A stretch of 64,000 nucleotides of DNA, taken from contig JBFXAZ010000003.1 of assembly GCA_050183765.1 (NCBI GenBank), positions 1 through 64,000 on the forward strand. The letters are read 5' to 3'. This document shows, piece after piece, positions 17,437 through 26,306 of the stretch (position 1 is its first letter; each line of letters begins with the position of its first letter). The notes beneath the pieces were generated by a model that saw only the letters and a program-made list of their open reading frames with translations, was not told the DNA's origin and did no database searches. This DNA is from JAFAZJ01 sp050183765 (GTDB taxonomy: Bacteria; Pseudomonadota; Alphaproteobacteria; Reyranellales; Reyranellaceae). The position numbers and the translations under genes are program-made.

Positions 17437-18318
17437 ATGGTCGTACGGGGCATTATCCCGCCGATGACGACACCGTTCTCGGCGAAGGGTGACATCGAAG
17501 CGAAGAAGATCGCCGCGCAGGTCGACTGGCTGATCGGCGCCGGCGTGCATGGGCTGGCGGCCTGCGGCAGCACGGGCGAGGGCCATGCTCTGGACGGTGG
17601 CGAGTACTGCGACGTGATGGCCGCCACCGTCGAGGCGGCGAAGGGCCGCGTGCCGGTGATCGCCGGCATCATCGTCGACAGCACGCGCGAGGCGATCGCG
17701 CGCGGCAAGGCTGTGCGCGACATGAAGGTGGCGGCGCTGCAGGTCACGCCGGTGCACTACCTGTTCCGGCCCGATGACGACGCCATGGTCGAGCATTTCC
17801 GCGCCGTCGCCGGCGAGACCGGCGTGCCCGTCATCATCTACAACGTGGTGCCCTGGACCTATCTGTCGCCCGCCTTGCTCTGCCGCATCTTCCGCGAGGT
17901 CCCGGGCGTGATCGGCGTCAAGCAGAGCGCGGGCGATCTGAAGCTGTTCGCCGACCTGATGATCGACGCGCCGCAGGATCGGCTGATCCTGAGCGCCGTC
18001 GACGCGCTGCTTTACCCGTCCTTTGCGTTGGGCGCGCATGGCTCGGTGGCGGCAATCCTGACCGCCGCCCCCAAAGCGACGGTGGCGCTGTGGGACGCGG
18101 TGAAGGCGGGCGATCATGCGCGTGCGCACGCCCTGCACCGGGCGCTGCTGCCGTTGTGGAACGCCATGGTCGGCGACAATCTGCCGGCCTGCACCCGCTT
18201 CGCCCAGTCGCTGCAGGGCGTGGATCCCGGCGTGCCGCGCGCGCCGATGCCGCCTGCATCAGCGGAACAGCGTGCCCGCATCGAACCGGCGCTGAAGGCG
18301 TTGCTCGCGCTGGGCTAG
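17437..18318 (+). CDS. DHDPS/NAL-family aldolase 1
   Basis: A 293-residue TIM-barrel aldolase of the dihydrodipicolinate synthase family. ACGSTGEGHAL corresponds to the substrate-binding GTTGE loop, Tyr in IIYNVVPWTYL is the family tyrosine, and Lys in GVIGVKQSAGD is the Schiff-base lysine. ATG 17437 follows GGGGGG by four bases; an ATG four codons upstream is less likely. Because the genome also needs a true DapA and the neighbours are catabolic, this is more likely a catabolic aldolase or dehydratase. Its stop overlaps the stop of the convergent mepA in CTAG. A paralogue lies at 25248-26189. Confidence 0.85.
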   Translation: MVVRGIIPPMTTPFSAKGDIEAKKIAAQVDWLIGAGVHGLAACGSTGEGHALDGGEYCDVMAATVEAAKGRVPVIAGIIVDSTREAIARGKAVRDMKVAALQVTPVHYLFRPDDDAMVEHFRAVAGETGVPVIIYNVVPWTYLSPALLCRIFREVPGVIGVKQSAGDLKLFADLMIDAPQDRLILSAVDALLYPSFALGAHGSVAAILTAAPKATVALWDAVKAGDHARAHALHRALLPLWNAMVGDNLPACTRFAQSLQGVDPGVPRAPMPPASAEQRARIEPALKALLALG

Positions 18319-19139
18319 CGCCCGGTCATCACGGCAGCGCATGCGGCGGGCGGCTTGGGCAGCCGGGGCGGCGGTCCCGGGGCGCGCACGATGGAGTCGG
18401 GATCTGGTATCGCCAGCCAGTCGTCGAGCGCCTTGCCGCAGCCGTCGCCCGGCGGCACCGGCGCCTGCGCCTGGCACCCGCGATCGCCCGGTGGGCAGTA
18501 CAGCCGTACGTGGAAATGCTCGGTGTGATAATACCACGGCACGATCTTGCGCAGCCAGGCACGGTCGCCGGTCTCGGTCTGGCACAGCCGCTGCTTGATG
18601 AGCTTGTTGACGAAGATGCGGTCGACCTCGGGAAAGCTGGCGGCCGTCTTCAACAGAAGCGCGTGTGCCGGCCGCCAGACCGAATCGTCGATCCCGGCCT
18701 CGCCCTTGAGCACCAGCGAGCGCAGTACCGGAGCCTCCCGCTTCGCGGCGGGCAGGTGGGGGCGGCGGGACTGCTCGAACCAGATGTCGACATCGAGGCC
18801 GACCTGGTGGCTGGCATGGCCGAAGCTCATGCGTCCGCCACGCGGCTGCGAGATGTCGCCGATATAGACGTGCTGCAGCTTCAGCGCCTCGATGCGCCGG
18901 CCGAACTCCTGGACGAAGCGGACGGTGCGCTCGTGCCCCCAGTAGCGGTTGCGGCTGACGCGGATCACCTCGTAGCCCGGCCCCTGCAGCGGCAGGGCGC
19001 TGGCGCCGGCGATGCAGCCGTTCATGTAGATGCCGTAGATTCGCTGCGGCCCGGGAGAAGGGGTGGCCGGCGCCTGCGCAAAGGCGGCAGAGGCCAGGGC
19101 GAGGAGCGGAAGGCAGGCCAACAGGACGCGTGCGCGCAT
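18315..19139 (-). CDS. mepA: Penicillin-insensitive murein endopeptidase MepA
   Basis: A 274-residue exported LAS-family metallopeptidase with a Sec signal (LLACLPLLALASAAFAQ). Zinc-site motifs are intact: FGHASHQVGLDVDIWF supplies His and Asp, and HTEHFHVRLYC supplies the HxH. MepA cleaves the D-alanyl-meso-diaminopimelyl cross-link of peptidoglycan in the periplasm. Cysteine pairs (NGC, CPPGDRGC, GDGC, AAC) suggest disulphides, as in the family. I chose ATG 19139 because it places the signal peptide at the N-terminus. Convergent with the aldolase gene. Confidence 0.92.
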   Translation of the reverse strand: MRARVLLACLPLLALASAAFAQAPATPSPGPQRIYGIYMNGCIAGASALPLQGPGYEVIRVSRNRYWGHERTVRFVQEFGRRIEALKLQHVYIGDISQPRGGRMSFGHASHQVGLDVDIWFEQSRRPHLPAAKREAPVLRSLVLKGEAGIDDSVWRPAHALLLKTAASFPEVDRIFVNKLIKQRLCQTETGDRAWLRKIVPWYYHTEHFHVRLYCPPGDRGCQAQAPVPPGDGCGKALDDWLAIPDPDSIVRAPGPPPRLPKPPAACAAVMTGR

Positions 19140-19197
19140 GGCCGTATCATGCCGCACGGGCTTCCGCGCGCCAAACACCTTGTCTAGTGTCGGCGCG

Positions 19198-20046
19198 ATG
19201 CTGTCGTTTCCCGATTACCGCTGCCTGCTCGCCGCCCGCGAGGGCGATGTGGCGCGCCTGGTCTTCAACCGGCCCGAACGGCGCAATGCGCTGACCCACG
19301 AGATGATGCAGGAGCTGTCCGATGCCTTCGCCCGCATCACCGACGAGGTCGAGCGCGACCCGGTCGGTCTGCGCGCCCTGGTGCTGCGCGGCGCCGGCGG
19401 GTTCTTCTGCGCCGGCGGCGATATCGGCTTCATGAAGGAGATGCCACCACCGCCGCCTGACGGCCAGCGCGATCCTCTGGTGGCGCCCTATCGCGCCTTT
19501 GGCGACACGCTGCTCGAGCTCAACCGCCTGCCGCTGCCGGTGATCGCCATCGTCGACGGCCCGGCGGCGGGTGGCGGCTTCGGCATGGCCTGCGCGTCCG
19601 ACGTGGTGATCATGCACGAGAGTGCGCGGTTCGGAATCCCGGAGCCGCGCGCCGGGTTCATTCCGTCGCAGGTCCTGCCCCTGATCGCGCGCCGCATCGG
19701 CGAAGGCATGACGCGCGAGCTGGCGGTGACGACGCGCATGATGGACGCGCGCGAGGCGCTGCAGGTCGGCGTCGGACGCCACCTGTGCACTACGGAAGAG
19801 GAGGTCCAGGCCGTGCTGGCGCGCAGCCTCGACGACATTCGCCGGGGCGAGCCGGGTGCGGTCGCAACGGTCAAGCGGCTGGTGCTGATGTGCGCGACCG
19901 AGAGCGACGCGGCGGTGCTCGATGCCGCCGCGCTCGATCTGATCCGCCTGCTGCGCGGCGCGCCGGCGCAAGCCGGGATGAAGGCTTTCCTGGAGAAGCG
20001 GCGGCCGCCCTGGGCGGCGGCGGGAGGCAGCGATGGAACGGCGTAA
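19198..20046 (+). CDS. Enoyl-CoA hydratase/isomerase family protein
   Basis: A 282-residue crotonase-fold protein. Oxyanion-hole segments are GAGGFFCAGGDIGFM and DGPAAGGGFGMACASDVVI; the glutamate region reads RFGIPEPRAGFIP. These proteins add water to, or isomerise, enoyl-CoA thioesters. A proline-rich insertion, MPPPPPDG, sits after the first motif. ATG 19198 is chosen because upstream sequence is the mepA promoter side. The gene overlaps the following dioxygenase by 14 bases, so the two are cotranscribed; together they suggest catabolism of an acyl or sulfonate compound. Confidence 0.88.
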   Translation: MLSFPDYRCLLAAREGDVARLVFNRPERRNALTHEMMQELSDAFARITDEVERDPVGLRALVLRGAGGFFCAGGDIGFMKEMPPPPPDGQRDPLVAPYRAFGDTLLELNRLPLPVIAIVDGPAAGGGFGMACASDVVIMHESARFGIPEPRAGFIPSQVLPLIARRIGEGMTRELAVTTRMMDAREALQVGVGRHLCTTEEEVQAVLARSLDDIRRGEPGAVATVKRLVLMCATESDAAVLDAAALDLIRLLRGAPAQAGMKAFLEKRRPPWAAAGGSDGTA

Positions 20047-20875
20047 CTTCAGGCATTTCGAGGTCCGGCGGATCGCCGGCGCGCTGGGCGCGGAACTGCA
20101 CGGCATCGACCTGGCACAGGACCTTGCCGACGACGCGATCGCGGAGATCCGCCAGGCCTGGCTGGACAACCTCGTGGTGTTCTTCCGCGACCAGAGGATC
20201 ACGCCGGCGCAGCAGCTCGCCTTCGCGCGGCGCATCGGCGAGCCGGTCGAGTATCCGCAGCTCAAGGGGCTCGACGCCTATCCGATGATCACGCCCGTGG
20301 TGAAGCTCGAGAACGACCGCAACAATTTCGGTGGTGTCTGGCACTCCGACACGACCTATCTGCAGGTGCCGCCGATGGCCAGCATGCTCTACGCCATCGA
20401 GCTGCCGCCGGTGGGCGGCGACACCGAGTTCGCCAACCAGTACCTGGCCTACGAGACGCTGTCGCCTGGCATGCAGGCGATGCTGCAGGGCCTGGTCGGC
20501 GTCAGCTCGTCAATGAAGGCCGAAGCGTCGAAGACGCGCGAGGACCGGCTGAAGGCGGCCGGCCAGGAGGTCAAGCCGCTCGAGGCCGAGCATCCCATCG
20601 TGCGCACGCACCCGGAGACCGGACGCAAGGCGCTGTTCCTGAACATCGGCCATACCGCCCGGATCAAGGGCTGGACCGAGAAGGAAAGCGCCGGCCTGCT
20701 GGCCTTCCTGTTCGAGCACCAGATCCGCCCGGAATTCACCTGCCGCTTCCGCTGGCAACCCGGATCGCTGGCGCTGTGGGACAATCGCTGCGCGATGCAC
20801 AACGCGATCAACGACTACCACGGCCATCGCCGCATCCTGCACCGCATCACGCTGGCCGGCGACCGGCCGGTGTGA
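20033..20875 (+). CDS. TauD/TfdA-family Fe(II)/2-oxoglutarate dioxygenase
   Basis: A 280-residue dioxygenase with the iron triad WHSDTTY (His105, Asp107) and a distal His in CAMHNAINDYHGHRR, whose arginine binds 2-oxoglutarate. FRDQRITPAQQLAFARRIGE is a typical N-terminal segment. The family hydroxylates taurine, 2,4-D, alkylsulfonates and similar compounds. It overlaps the enoyl-CoA hydratase gene. Substrate unknown; no tauABC transporter is adjacent. Confidence 0.9.
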   Translation: MERRNFRHFEVRRIAGALGAELHGIDLAQDLADDAIAEIRQAWLDNLVVFFRDQRITPAQQLAFARRIGEPVEYPQLKGLDAYPMITPVVKLENDRNNFGGVWHSDTTYLQVPPMASMLYAIELPPVGGDTEFANQYLAYETLSPGMQAMLQGLVGVSSSMKAEASKTREDRLKAAGQEVKPLEAEHPIVRTHPETGRKALFLNIGHTARIKGWTEKESAGLLAFLFEHQIRPEFTCRFRWQPGSLALWDNRCAMHNAINDYHGHRRILHRITLAGDRPV

Positions 20876-20890
20876 TGCGCCTGCGTCCCG

Positions 20891-21619
20891 TCAGTTCTCC
20901 GCCGTGTCGTGATGATCGCCGGCACCGAAGAAGTCGAGCGCAAGCAGGTGATCGAAGGGTGAAGTCAGGCCTTTGGCGATCGCGTCGGCGAGACTCTTCG
21001 CGGTGTCGATCACGGTGGCGGCGCCAAGCCCATTGAGCGAGCCCTTGAGGTAGTCCTGGGCGCTGCCTTCCGACTTCTTCTCGAGCGCGAGCAGAAACTC
21101 GCGCGGATCCAGGATGTCATCGCGCCGTTGGTACATCGGCAGGTAGCCAGCCGCGCGAATCGCCTGGGCCTCGGCCTCGGTGTACTGGTCGGGCTTCTTG
21201 CCCTTCGGCAGCTTTGCTGTCGGGCAGCTCAACGAGCCCTTGCCGTCGCCACGATAGAGCTCGAAGTGCAGCATGCATTTCTGACCAGCCTGCTGGGTGT
21301 AGCCGAGCTCCTGGCCGCCGCTGACCTCGCTGCCCTTCTGCAGGTCATCAGGGATGCCGTTGATCTCGGTGTAGCGTCCGACAAATCCTGAATTGTGCTT
21401 GATGGCGATGGCGTAGAGCGGCGTGCCGGGTATGAAGGGCTTGGTGCCGCGCTCGATGACCTTGCCATCCTCGATCGCGACCACCGGCGTGCCGTGCGCG
21501 GCGCCGAGGTCGCAGCCGGCATGTAACCGCCCCTTGCGGTCGGCACCGAAGCCCGCGCTCGTGCCGGCCGTGCGCCACTTCTTGGTGTAGTCGTAGCCGG
21601 CGGCGATCGGAAAGTGCAT
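20891..21619 (-). CDS. M23 (LytM-type) peptidase-like protein
   Basis: A 242-residue protein with a LytM/M23 domain in its first 130 residues: HAGCDLGAAHGTPVVA supplies His-x3-Asp, and KCMLHFELY corresponds to the usual HLHFE. The first histidine of that HxH is replaced by Met, so catalysis may be weakened. No signal peptide is visible from ATG 21619 (GGAG six bases upstream), which is odd for a cell-wall hydrolase. The C-terminal 100 residues include EAEAQAIRAAGYLPMYQ and are not recognised. It could be a phage or secretion-system type endolysin, or a non-catalytic regulator. Confidence 0.75.
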   Translation of the reverse strand: MHFPIAAGYDYTKKWRTAGTSAGFGADRKGRLHAGCDLGAAHGTPVVAIEDGKVIERGTKPFIPGTPLYAIAIKHNSGFVGRYTEINGIPDDLQKGSEVSGGQELGYTQQAGQKCMLHFELYRGDGKGSLSCPTAKLPKGKKPDQYTEAEAQAIRAAGYLPMYQRRDDILDPREFLLALEKKSEGSAQDYLKGSLNGLGAATVIDTAKSLADAIAKGLTSPFDHLLALDFFGAGDHHDTAEN

Positions 21620-21743
21620 GCGGCGCTCCGTTGCTGACGGACAGCACAATACGCCGAAACTGCCTCGTCTGTCCGGCCCGCCATCATCTTCATGTCAGTG
21701 AACATGGAGCGTCGGGCACATCCGATGCTTGCAGGCTTGCCAA

Positions 21744-23168
21744 CTAAAGCTTCGGCCAGCGCCGGTGCCAGTCGGTGCCGGCTTCGTACAACGCGCCCAG
21801 CCGCAGCACCGAGGCTTCGTCACGAAAGCGGCCGACCAGCTGCAGGCCGATCGGCAACCCGTCCGACGCGAAGCCGCAGCAGACGCTCATCGCCGGGTGG
21901 CCGGTGATGTTGAACGGCATGGTGTAGGGGAACAGGCTCTGGCGCAGCTCGCCCACGACCTGGCCGTCGATCTCGATCGGATCGAACAGGTCGTGGTCGA
22001 CCGGCAGCGCGGTGCGCGACAGCGTCGGCGTGACGAAAAAGTCGTAGCGCTCGAACCAGCCCTGGATGTGGCGGAACAGTTCGCCGCGCGCGAACATCGC
22101 CTTCTGGTAGTCGGCCGCGCTCCAGTCGGCGGCCATCTGCACCTGCCGCACCAGCGATGGCGTCATGCGATTGCCGTCGCGCGCCACCATGTCGGCGAAA
22201 CGCGCGCGCCATGTGCTGTGGTTGATCACCTGCCAGACCTCGTAGTTGGCCGGCGGCATGTCCTTCAGCTCCTCGACGATCGCGCCCAGCGCTTCCAGCT
22301 GTCGCACGGCGGCGTGAAACGCCGCCTCGACATCGCGCGCCACGACCGTGTTGCCCAGCCGCGCGGCGAAGAGAATCCGCTTTCCCCTGAGATCGCCCTC
22401 CGGCCGCGCGGCGGCGACGTAATCCTGCACCGGCACGCCGATCGACCAGGGATCGCTGGCATCCGCGCCGGCCATGGCCTGCAGCATCAGCGCCGTGTCC
22501 ATCACCGTACGCGTCATCGGTGTGACGTAGGTGTAGTTGCCGAAGGCGTCGGCCGCTTGGCTGTGCGGGATCACGCCGTTGCTCTGCTTCAGGCCGACCA
22601 TGCCGTTGCACGCCGCCGGGATGCGCGTCGAGCCGCCGCCATCGGTGGCGATGCCGATCGGCGCCAGGCCGGCGGCGACGGCGACCGCCGCGCCGCCGCT
22701 GGAGCCGCCCGAGGTCCGGCTCTGGTCCCAGGCGTTGTGGCACTTGCCGAACAACGGGCCGTCGCTCAGCGCCTTGTGGCCGAACTCCGGCGTCGTCGTC
22801 TTGCCGACCAGGATGCCGCCGGCAGCCTTCATCCGCGCCGCCGCGACGGCATCGGTCTTGGGCACGTTGCTCTCCTGCAGCAGCGAGCCGAAGGTCGTGC
22901 GCACGCCGGCCGTGTTGACGAGATCCTTCACGTGATAGGGCACGCCGTGCAGCAGGCCGAGCGCGCCGCCGCGCATCACCGATTCCTCGGCCCAGCGCGC
23001 CTGCGCGAGGGCGTGCTCGTGGCAGACGGTGATGAAGCAGTTGAGTTTCGGCTGCAGCGCATCGATGCGGTCCAGCACGGCCTGGGTCACTTCGACCGGC
23101 GAAACCTGCCGGGCCGCGATCATGCCGCGCAGCGTGTCGGCGCAGAGTTGCCACAGTTCGGAAGTCAT
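21744..23168 (-). CDS. Amidase signature family hydrolase 1
   Basis: A 474-residue amidase with the Ser-cisSer-Lys triad: Lys in GVPYHVKDLVNTAGV (about residue 78), and the serines in SRTSGGSSGGAAVAVAAG and GGGSTRIPAACNG. Amidases hydrolyse carboxamides to acid plus ammonia. ATG 23168 overlaps the stop of the GNAT gene in ATGA, so amidase, acetyltransferase and the FAH-family gene upstream form one minus-strand operon. A second amidase of the same family is at 51039-52451. Substrate unknown; an amide liberated by the neighbouring catabolic genes is likely. Confidence 0.9.
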   Translation of the reverse strand: MTSELWQLCADTLRGMIAARQVSPVEVTQAVLDRIDALQPKLNCFITVCHEHALAQARWAEESVMRGGALGLLHGVPYHVKDLVNTAGVRTTFGSLLQESNVPKTDAVAAARMKAAGGILVGKTTTPEFGHKALSDGPLFGKCHNAWDQSRTSGGSSGGAAVAVAAGLAPIGIATDGGGSTRIPAACNGMVGLKQSNGVIPHSQAADAFGNYTYVTPMTRTVMDTALMLQAMAGADASDPWSIGVPVQDYVAAARPEGDLRGKRILFAARLGNTVVARDVEAAFHAAVRQLEALGAIVEELKDMPPANYEVWQVINHSTWRARFADMVARDGNRMTPSLVRQVQMAADWSAADYQKAMFARGELFRHIQGWFERYDFFVTPTLSRTALPVDHDLFDPIEIDGQVVGELRQSLFPYTMPFNITGHPAMSVCCGFASDGLPIGLQLVGRFRDEASVLRLGALYEAGTDWHRRWPKL

Positions 23169-23947
23169 GGTCGGGCCGCTCCCGGCGTGTAGAGGAAATG
23201 CGTGATCTCGAGGAAGCGCGTCAGCCCGATCGACTCGGCCAGGCGAATCGAGGCGATGTTGTCGTCGTGCACCTGATAGCGCGGCAACAGCCCGCGCGCG
23301 CCCAGCTCGGCCAGCGCCGTGCGCACGACACGGGCGGCGTGGCCTCGTCCGCGTGATTCGGGCGGCGTGTACAGGCCACCGATCTCCCAGACCTTGCGAT
23401 AGTTCTCGAAGGCGAAGCACACGGCGTGCGGCTGCGCATCGGGCCCGGTCATGCAGACGAACGCCCGATGGGATTGGAGCAGGGGCTCGAGCCAGTCGCG
23501 GCCATGCTTCTGCGACTCGAAATAGTCGAATACCGCCTCCGATGGCGCGGTCGTCGTGCGCACGGAGGCGTCGCGCGCGAAGTCCGGCCCGCCGGTGAAG
23601 GACAGGACGGCGGTCGTACGCTGCAGCTGCGGGAAGTCAGCCGACACCACGTCGTGGTCGGCGTCGGTGGAAAGCTTGAACACCACACCTTCCTGGCGTG
23701 GCACCGCGCCGACCAGTTCGCGGGTCAGCTCGGTGCCGTCGCTGGAGATCAGCGCGGCATAGCGGGCGCTCGGGTAGGTGCGTCGGTCGTAGGCGCTGGC
23801 CGCGACCTCAAGCAGCACCATGGTGGCGGCTTCGCGGTCGCGCTCGACGCGGTGCACCGTCGTGTGATCGGGAAACGCCTCCAGGTGCTTCAGTAGCACG
23901 ATGTTGCGCAGCGGTTCGCGCTCGAGCGCTTCGACGACGCGATGCAT
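23165..23947 (-). CDS. GNAT-family N-acetyltransferase
   Basis: A 260-residue protein whose C-terminal half carries the acetyl-CoA loop PPESRGRGHAARVVRTAL after strand VWEIGGLYT, then DDNIASIRLAESIGL, the standard GNAT C-terminus. The N-terminal 120 residues lack a recognisable motif and probably form a second degenerate GNAT lobe. ATG 23947 lies one base after the FAH-family stop and its own stop overlaps the amidase start, so it sits in the middle of a three-gene operon. Acceptor unknown. Confidence 0.82.
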   Translation of the reverse strand: MHRVVEALEREPLRNIVLLKHLEAFPDHTTVHRVERDREAATMVLLEVAASAYDRRTYPSARYAALISSDGTELTRELVGAVPRQEGVVFKLSTDADHDVVSADFPQLQRTTAVLSFTGGPDFARDASVRTTTAPSEAVFDYFESQKHGRDWLEPLLQSHRAFVCMTGPDAQPHAVCFAFENYRKVWEIGGLYTPPESRGRGHAARVVRTALAELGARGLLPRYQVHDDNIASIRLAESIGLTRFLEITHFLYTPGAARP

Positions 23948-23948
23948 G

Positions 23949-25142
23949 TCACAGCAGGCCACGCGCCGCGAGATTGCGCATCAGATCGCGCGCGCCGAAG
24001 GTCCACGGCGGCACCGCCTTGCACAGGTTCACGCGGTTGACCAGCGCGCCCAGCTTGGGCGAGCGGATCACCACGATGTCGCCGATCGCGTGGGTGAAGC
24101 CCTTGCCGCCCGAGCCGCGCTGCTGCGTCGGCGCGAACAGCGTGCCGGTGTAGAGCACCACGCCGTCGGGGTACTGGTGGTTGGCGCCGATGGTCTGCGC
24201 CACCAGCTCGGTGGGATCGCGGCTGATCTGGGTCAGATCGCTGCGGCCGGTCAGGCGGAACTGGTCGGTCCCGGTGATCTCCAGCGACACCTCGGCCTTG
24301 CGCACGTCGTCGAGCGAGTAGGTGGCGTCGAACAGGCGGATGAACGGGCCGATGGCGGAAGAGGCGTTGTTGTCCTTGGCCTTGCCCAGCAGCAGGGCGC
24401 TGCGCCCCTCGATGTCGCGCAGGTTCACGTCGTTGCCCAGGGTGGCGCCGACGATGCGGCCATCGGGCGCCACCACGAGCACGACCTCCGGCTCGGGGTT
24501 GGTCCACTCCGCATCGTCGCGCAGCCCGACCTCCGCACCGTAGCCGACCGAGGCCATGGGCGGCGCCTTGGTGAAGATCTCGGCATGCGGGCCGATACCG
24601 ACCTCGAGGTATTGCGACCACATGCCCTTGGCGACCAGCGCCTGCTTCAGCTTCTCGGCGTCGGCCGAGCCCGGTTTCACGCGCGCGATGTCGCCGCCGA
24701 TCGCCGTGCCGAGATCGGCGCGCACGGCGGCGGCACGCGAGGGATCGCCCTTGGCCTGCTCCTCGATCAGCCGTTCCAGCAGGCTGACCGCGAAGGTGAC
24801 GCCGGCGGCCTTGACCGCCTGCAGATCGACCGGGGCCAGCAGGGTCGGGAACTCGGGCGAGGGCTGCTCCGCCACGGTGTTGGCGACGATCTCCTCCAGC
24901 GAGCCGATGAGATCGCCGGTGGCATAGGTCACGACGTCCGCCGGATTTTCGTGCACCAGCAGATCGGCGATGGTCGGCACGGTACGCGAGATATCGAGCA
25001 CGCCGCGCGCGCGGATCGCCACCACGCTGGGCCCGGCCGGCCAGGCGCCATGCGCCGGTCGCCAGGCGCGGCCCACCAGGGTCCCCGCGGTGCCGTCGTC
25101 GGGCAGGATGGGTTGGCCGGCGAGGCTGAGCTTCTGGGTCAC
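23949..25142 (-). CDS. Fumarylacetoacetate hydrolase-family protein
   Basis: A 397-residue member of the FAH superfamily. Metal ligands are seen in WTNPEPEVVLVV (the ExE pair) and GATLGNDVNLRDIEGR (Asp), and KAKDNNASSAIGP is the conserved loop. The family includes fumarylacetoacetase, oxaloacetate decarboxylase and acylpyruvate or 2-keto-3-deoxy-sugar-acid hydrolases and dehydratases. The long form with GDIVVIRSPKLGALVN resembles the sugar-acid group. GTG 25142 has GGGGAG upstream. It is first in an operon with a GNAT and an amidase and faces a DHDPS-family aldolase, which also fits sugar-acid catabolism. Confidence 0.85.
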   Translation of the reverse strand: MTQKLSLAGQPILPDDGTAGTLVGRAWRPAHGAWPAGPSVVAIRARGVLDISRTVPTIADLLVHENPADVVTYATGDLIGSLEEIVANTVAEQPSPEFPTLLAPVDLQAVKAAGVTFAVSLLERLIEEQAKGDPSRAAAVRADLGTAIGGDIARVKPGSADAEKLKQALVAKGMWSQYLEVGIGPHAEIFTKAPPMASVGYGAEVGLRDDAEWTNPEPEVVLVVAPDGRIVGATLGNDVNLRDIEGRSALLLGKAKDNNASSAIGPFIRLFDATYSLDDVRKAEVSLEITGTDQFRLTGRSDLTQISRDPTELVAQTIGANHQYPDGVVLYTGTLFAPTQQRGSGGKGFTHAIGDIVVIRSPKLGALVNRVNLCKAVPPWTFGARDLMRNLAARGLL

Positions 25143-25247
25143 GGGCTATTTCTCCCCTTCAGGCACAGGACCATATCACCGCTCTACTCTGGACGGCGCG
25201 CATCAGGCGTGGCAATCCAGCCGGGACCCTGCTCAGGAGCTGCCACC

Positions 25248-26189
25248 ATGGCCCAGGCCCGCATCAAGGGCGTGCTGTCGCCCGTCGTCACGCCGTTCAA
25301 GCCCGACTACAGCCCCGACACGCGGCGCTTCATCGCCCATTGCAAGTGGCTGGTCAGCCAGAATTGCGGCCTGGCGGTGTTCGGCACCAACAGCGAGGCC
25401 AACTCGATGGCGGCCGAGGAGCGCATGGAGCTGCTCGATGCGCTGGTCGCGTCGGGGGTCGATCCGCTGCGCATGATGCCCGGCACCGGCGCCTGCTCGC
25501 TGACCGAGACGGTGAAGGTCACGGCGCATGCGACGAAGCATGGCGTGTCGGGCGTCCTGATGCTGCCGCCGTTCTACTACAAGGGCGTGAGCGACGAGGG
25601 TCTCTTCCGGCACTTCTCGGAGGTGGTGCAGCGGGTCGGCGATTCGCGGCTGCGCATCTATCTCTATCACATCCCGCCGGTGGCCCAGGTGCCGATCACC
25701 CATGCGCTGGTCGAGCGCCTGCTGAAGGCCTATCCGCAACAGGTCGCGGGCATGAAGGACAGTTCCGACGACTGGCCGCACACCAAGAGCATGATCGACG
25801 CCTTCGGCAAGTACGGCTTCGACGTGTTCTCGGGCAACGAGAAGCCGCTGGTCGACAACGTGAAGTCGGGCGGCGCCGGCTGCATCAGCGCCACCGCGAA
25901 CATCAATCCCGGCGCGATCGCCGAGACCTACGCCAAGGTCGGCACGCCCGAGGGCGATGCCCTGCAGAAGAAGATCAACGACGTGCGCGGCGTGATGCAG
26001 GGCTACGTTATGATCCCGGCGATGAAGCACCTGATCGCGCATTACGGACAGGACCCGGGCTGGACGGTGGTGCGTCCGCCGCTGGTCGAGGTCACCGCCG
26101 AGCAGGGGCGCCAGGCGATCGAGAAGCTCGAGGCGCTGGGCTTCACCATGCCCGGCCTGCGCCAGGCGATGCAGCAGGCGGCGGAATAG
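25248..26189 (+). CDS. DHDPS/NAL-family aldolase 2
   Basis: A 313-residue TIM-barrel aldolase. VFGTNSEANSM stands in place of the usual GTTGE loop, Tyr in IYLYHIPPVAQ is kept and Lys in QVAGMKDSSDDW is the Schiff-base residue. The altered loop argues against lysine biosynthesis and for a catabolic sugar-acid or hydroxyproline-type substrate. ATG 25248 has AGGAG eight bases upstream. It is divergent from the FAH-family operon; an aldolase facing an FAH enzyme is typical of deoxy-sugar-acid pathways. A palindromic element follows directly. Confidence 0.86.
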   Translation: MAQARIKGVLSPVVTPFKPDYSPDTRRFIAHCKWLVSQNCGLAVFGTNSEANSMAAEERMELLDALVASGVDPLRMMPGTGACSLTETVKVTAHATKHGVSGVLMLPPFYYKGVSDEGLFRHFSEVVQRVGDSRLRIYLYHIPPVAQVPITHALVERLLKAYPQQVAGMKDSSDDWPHTKSMIDAFGKYGFDVFSGNEKPLVDNVKSGGAGCISATANINPGAIAETYAKVGTPEGDALQKKINDVRGVMQGYVMIPAMKHLIAHYGQDPGWTVVRPPLVEVTAEQGRQAIEKLEALGFTMPGLRQAMQQAAE

Positions 26190-26192
26190 TTC

Positions 26193-26297
26193 CTGTCGTC
26201 CTGAGCGCGGCGAAGGACCTCGCAGTGGTGCGGTCGGTCGCGATGCGGGAGAGTTGTCGCGATACCGCAAGATCCTTCGCTGCGCTCAGGATGACGG
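26193..26297. repeat. Inverted-arm palindromic element of the TCCTGAGCGCAGCGAAGGA type
   Basis: Arms at 26193-26225 and 26266-26296 are inverted copies, with cores TCCTGAGCGCGGCGAAGGAC and, read inverted, TCCTGAGCGCAGCGAAGGAT. The 40-base centre contains a GTCGCGAT direct repeat. The element fills the convergent gap between the aldolase and patatin genes and could also act as a two-way terminator. Similar sequences are dispersed in many proteobacterial genomes. Confidence 0.8.
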
Positions 26298-26306
26298 CAT
26301 AGCGCG

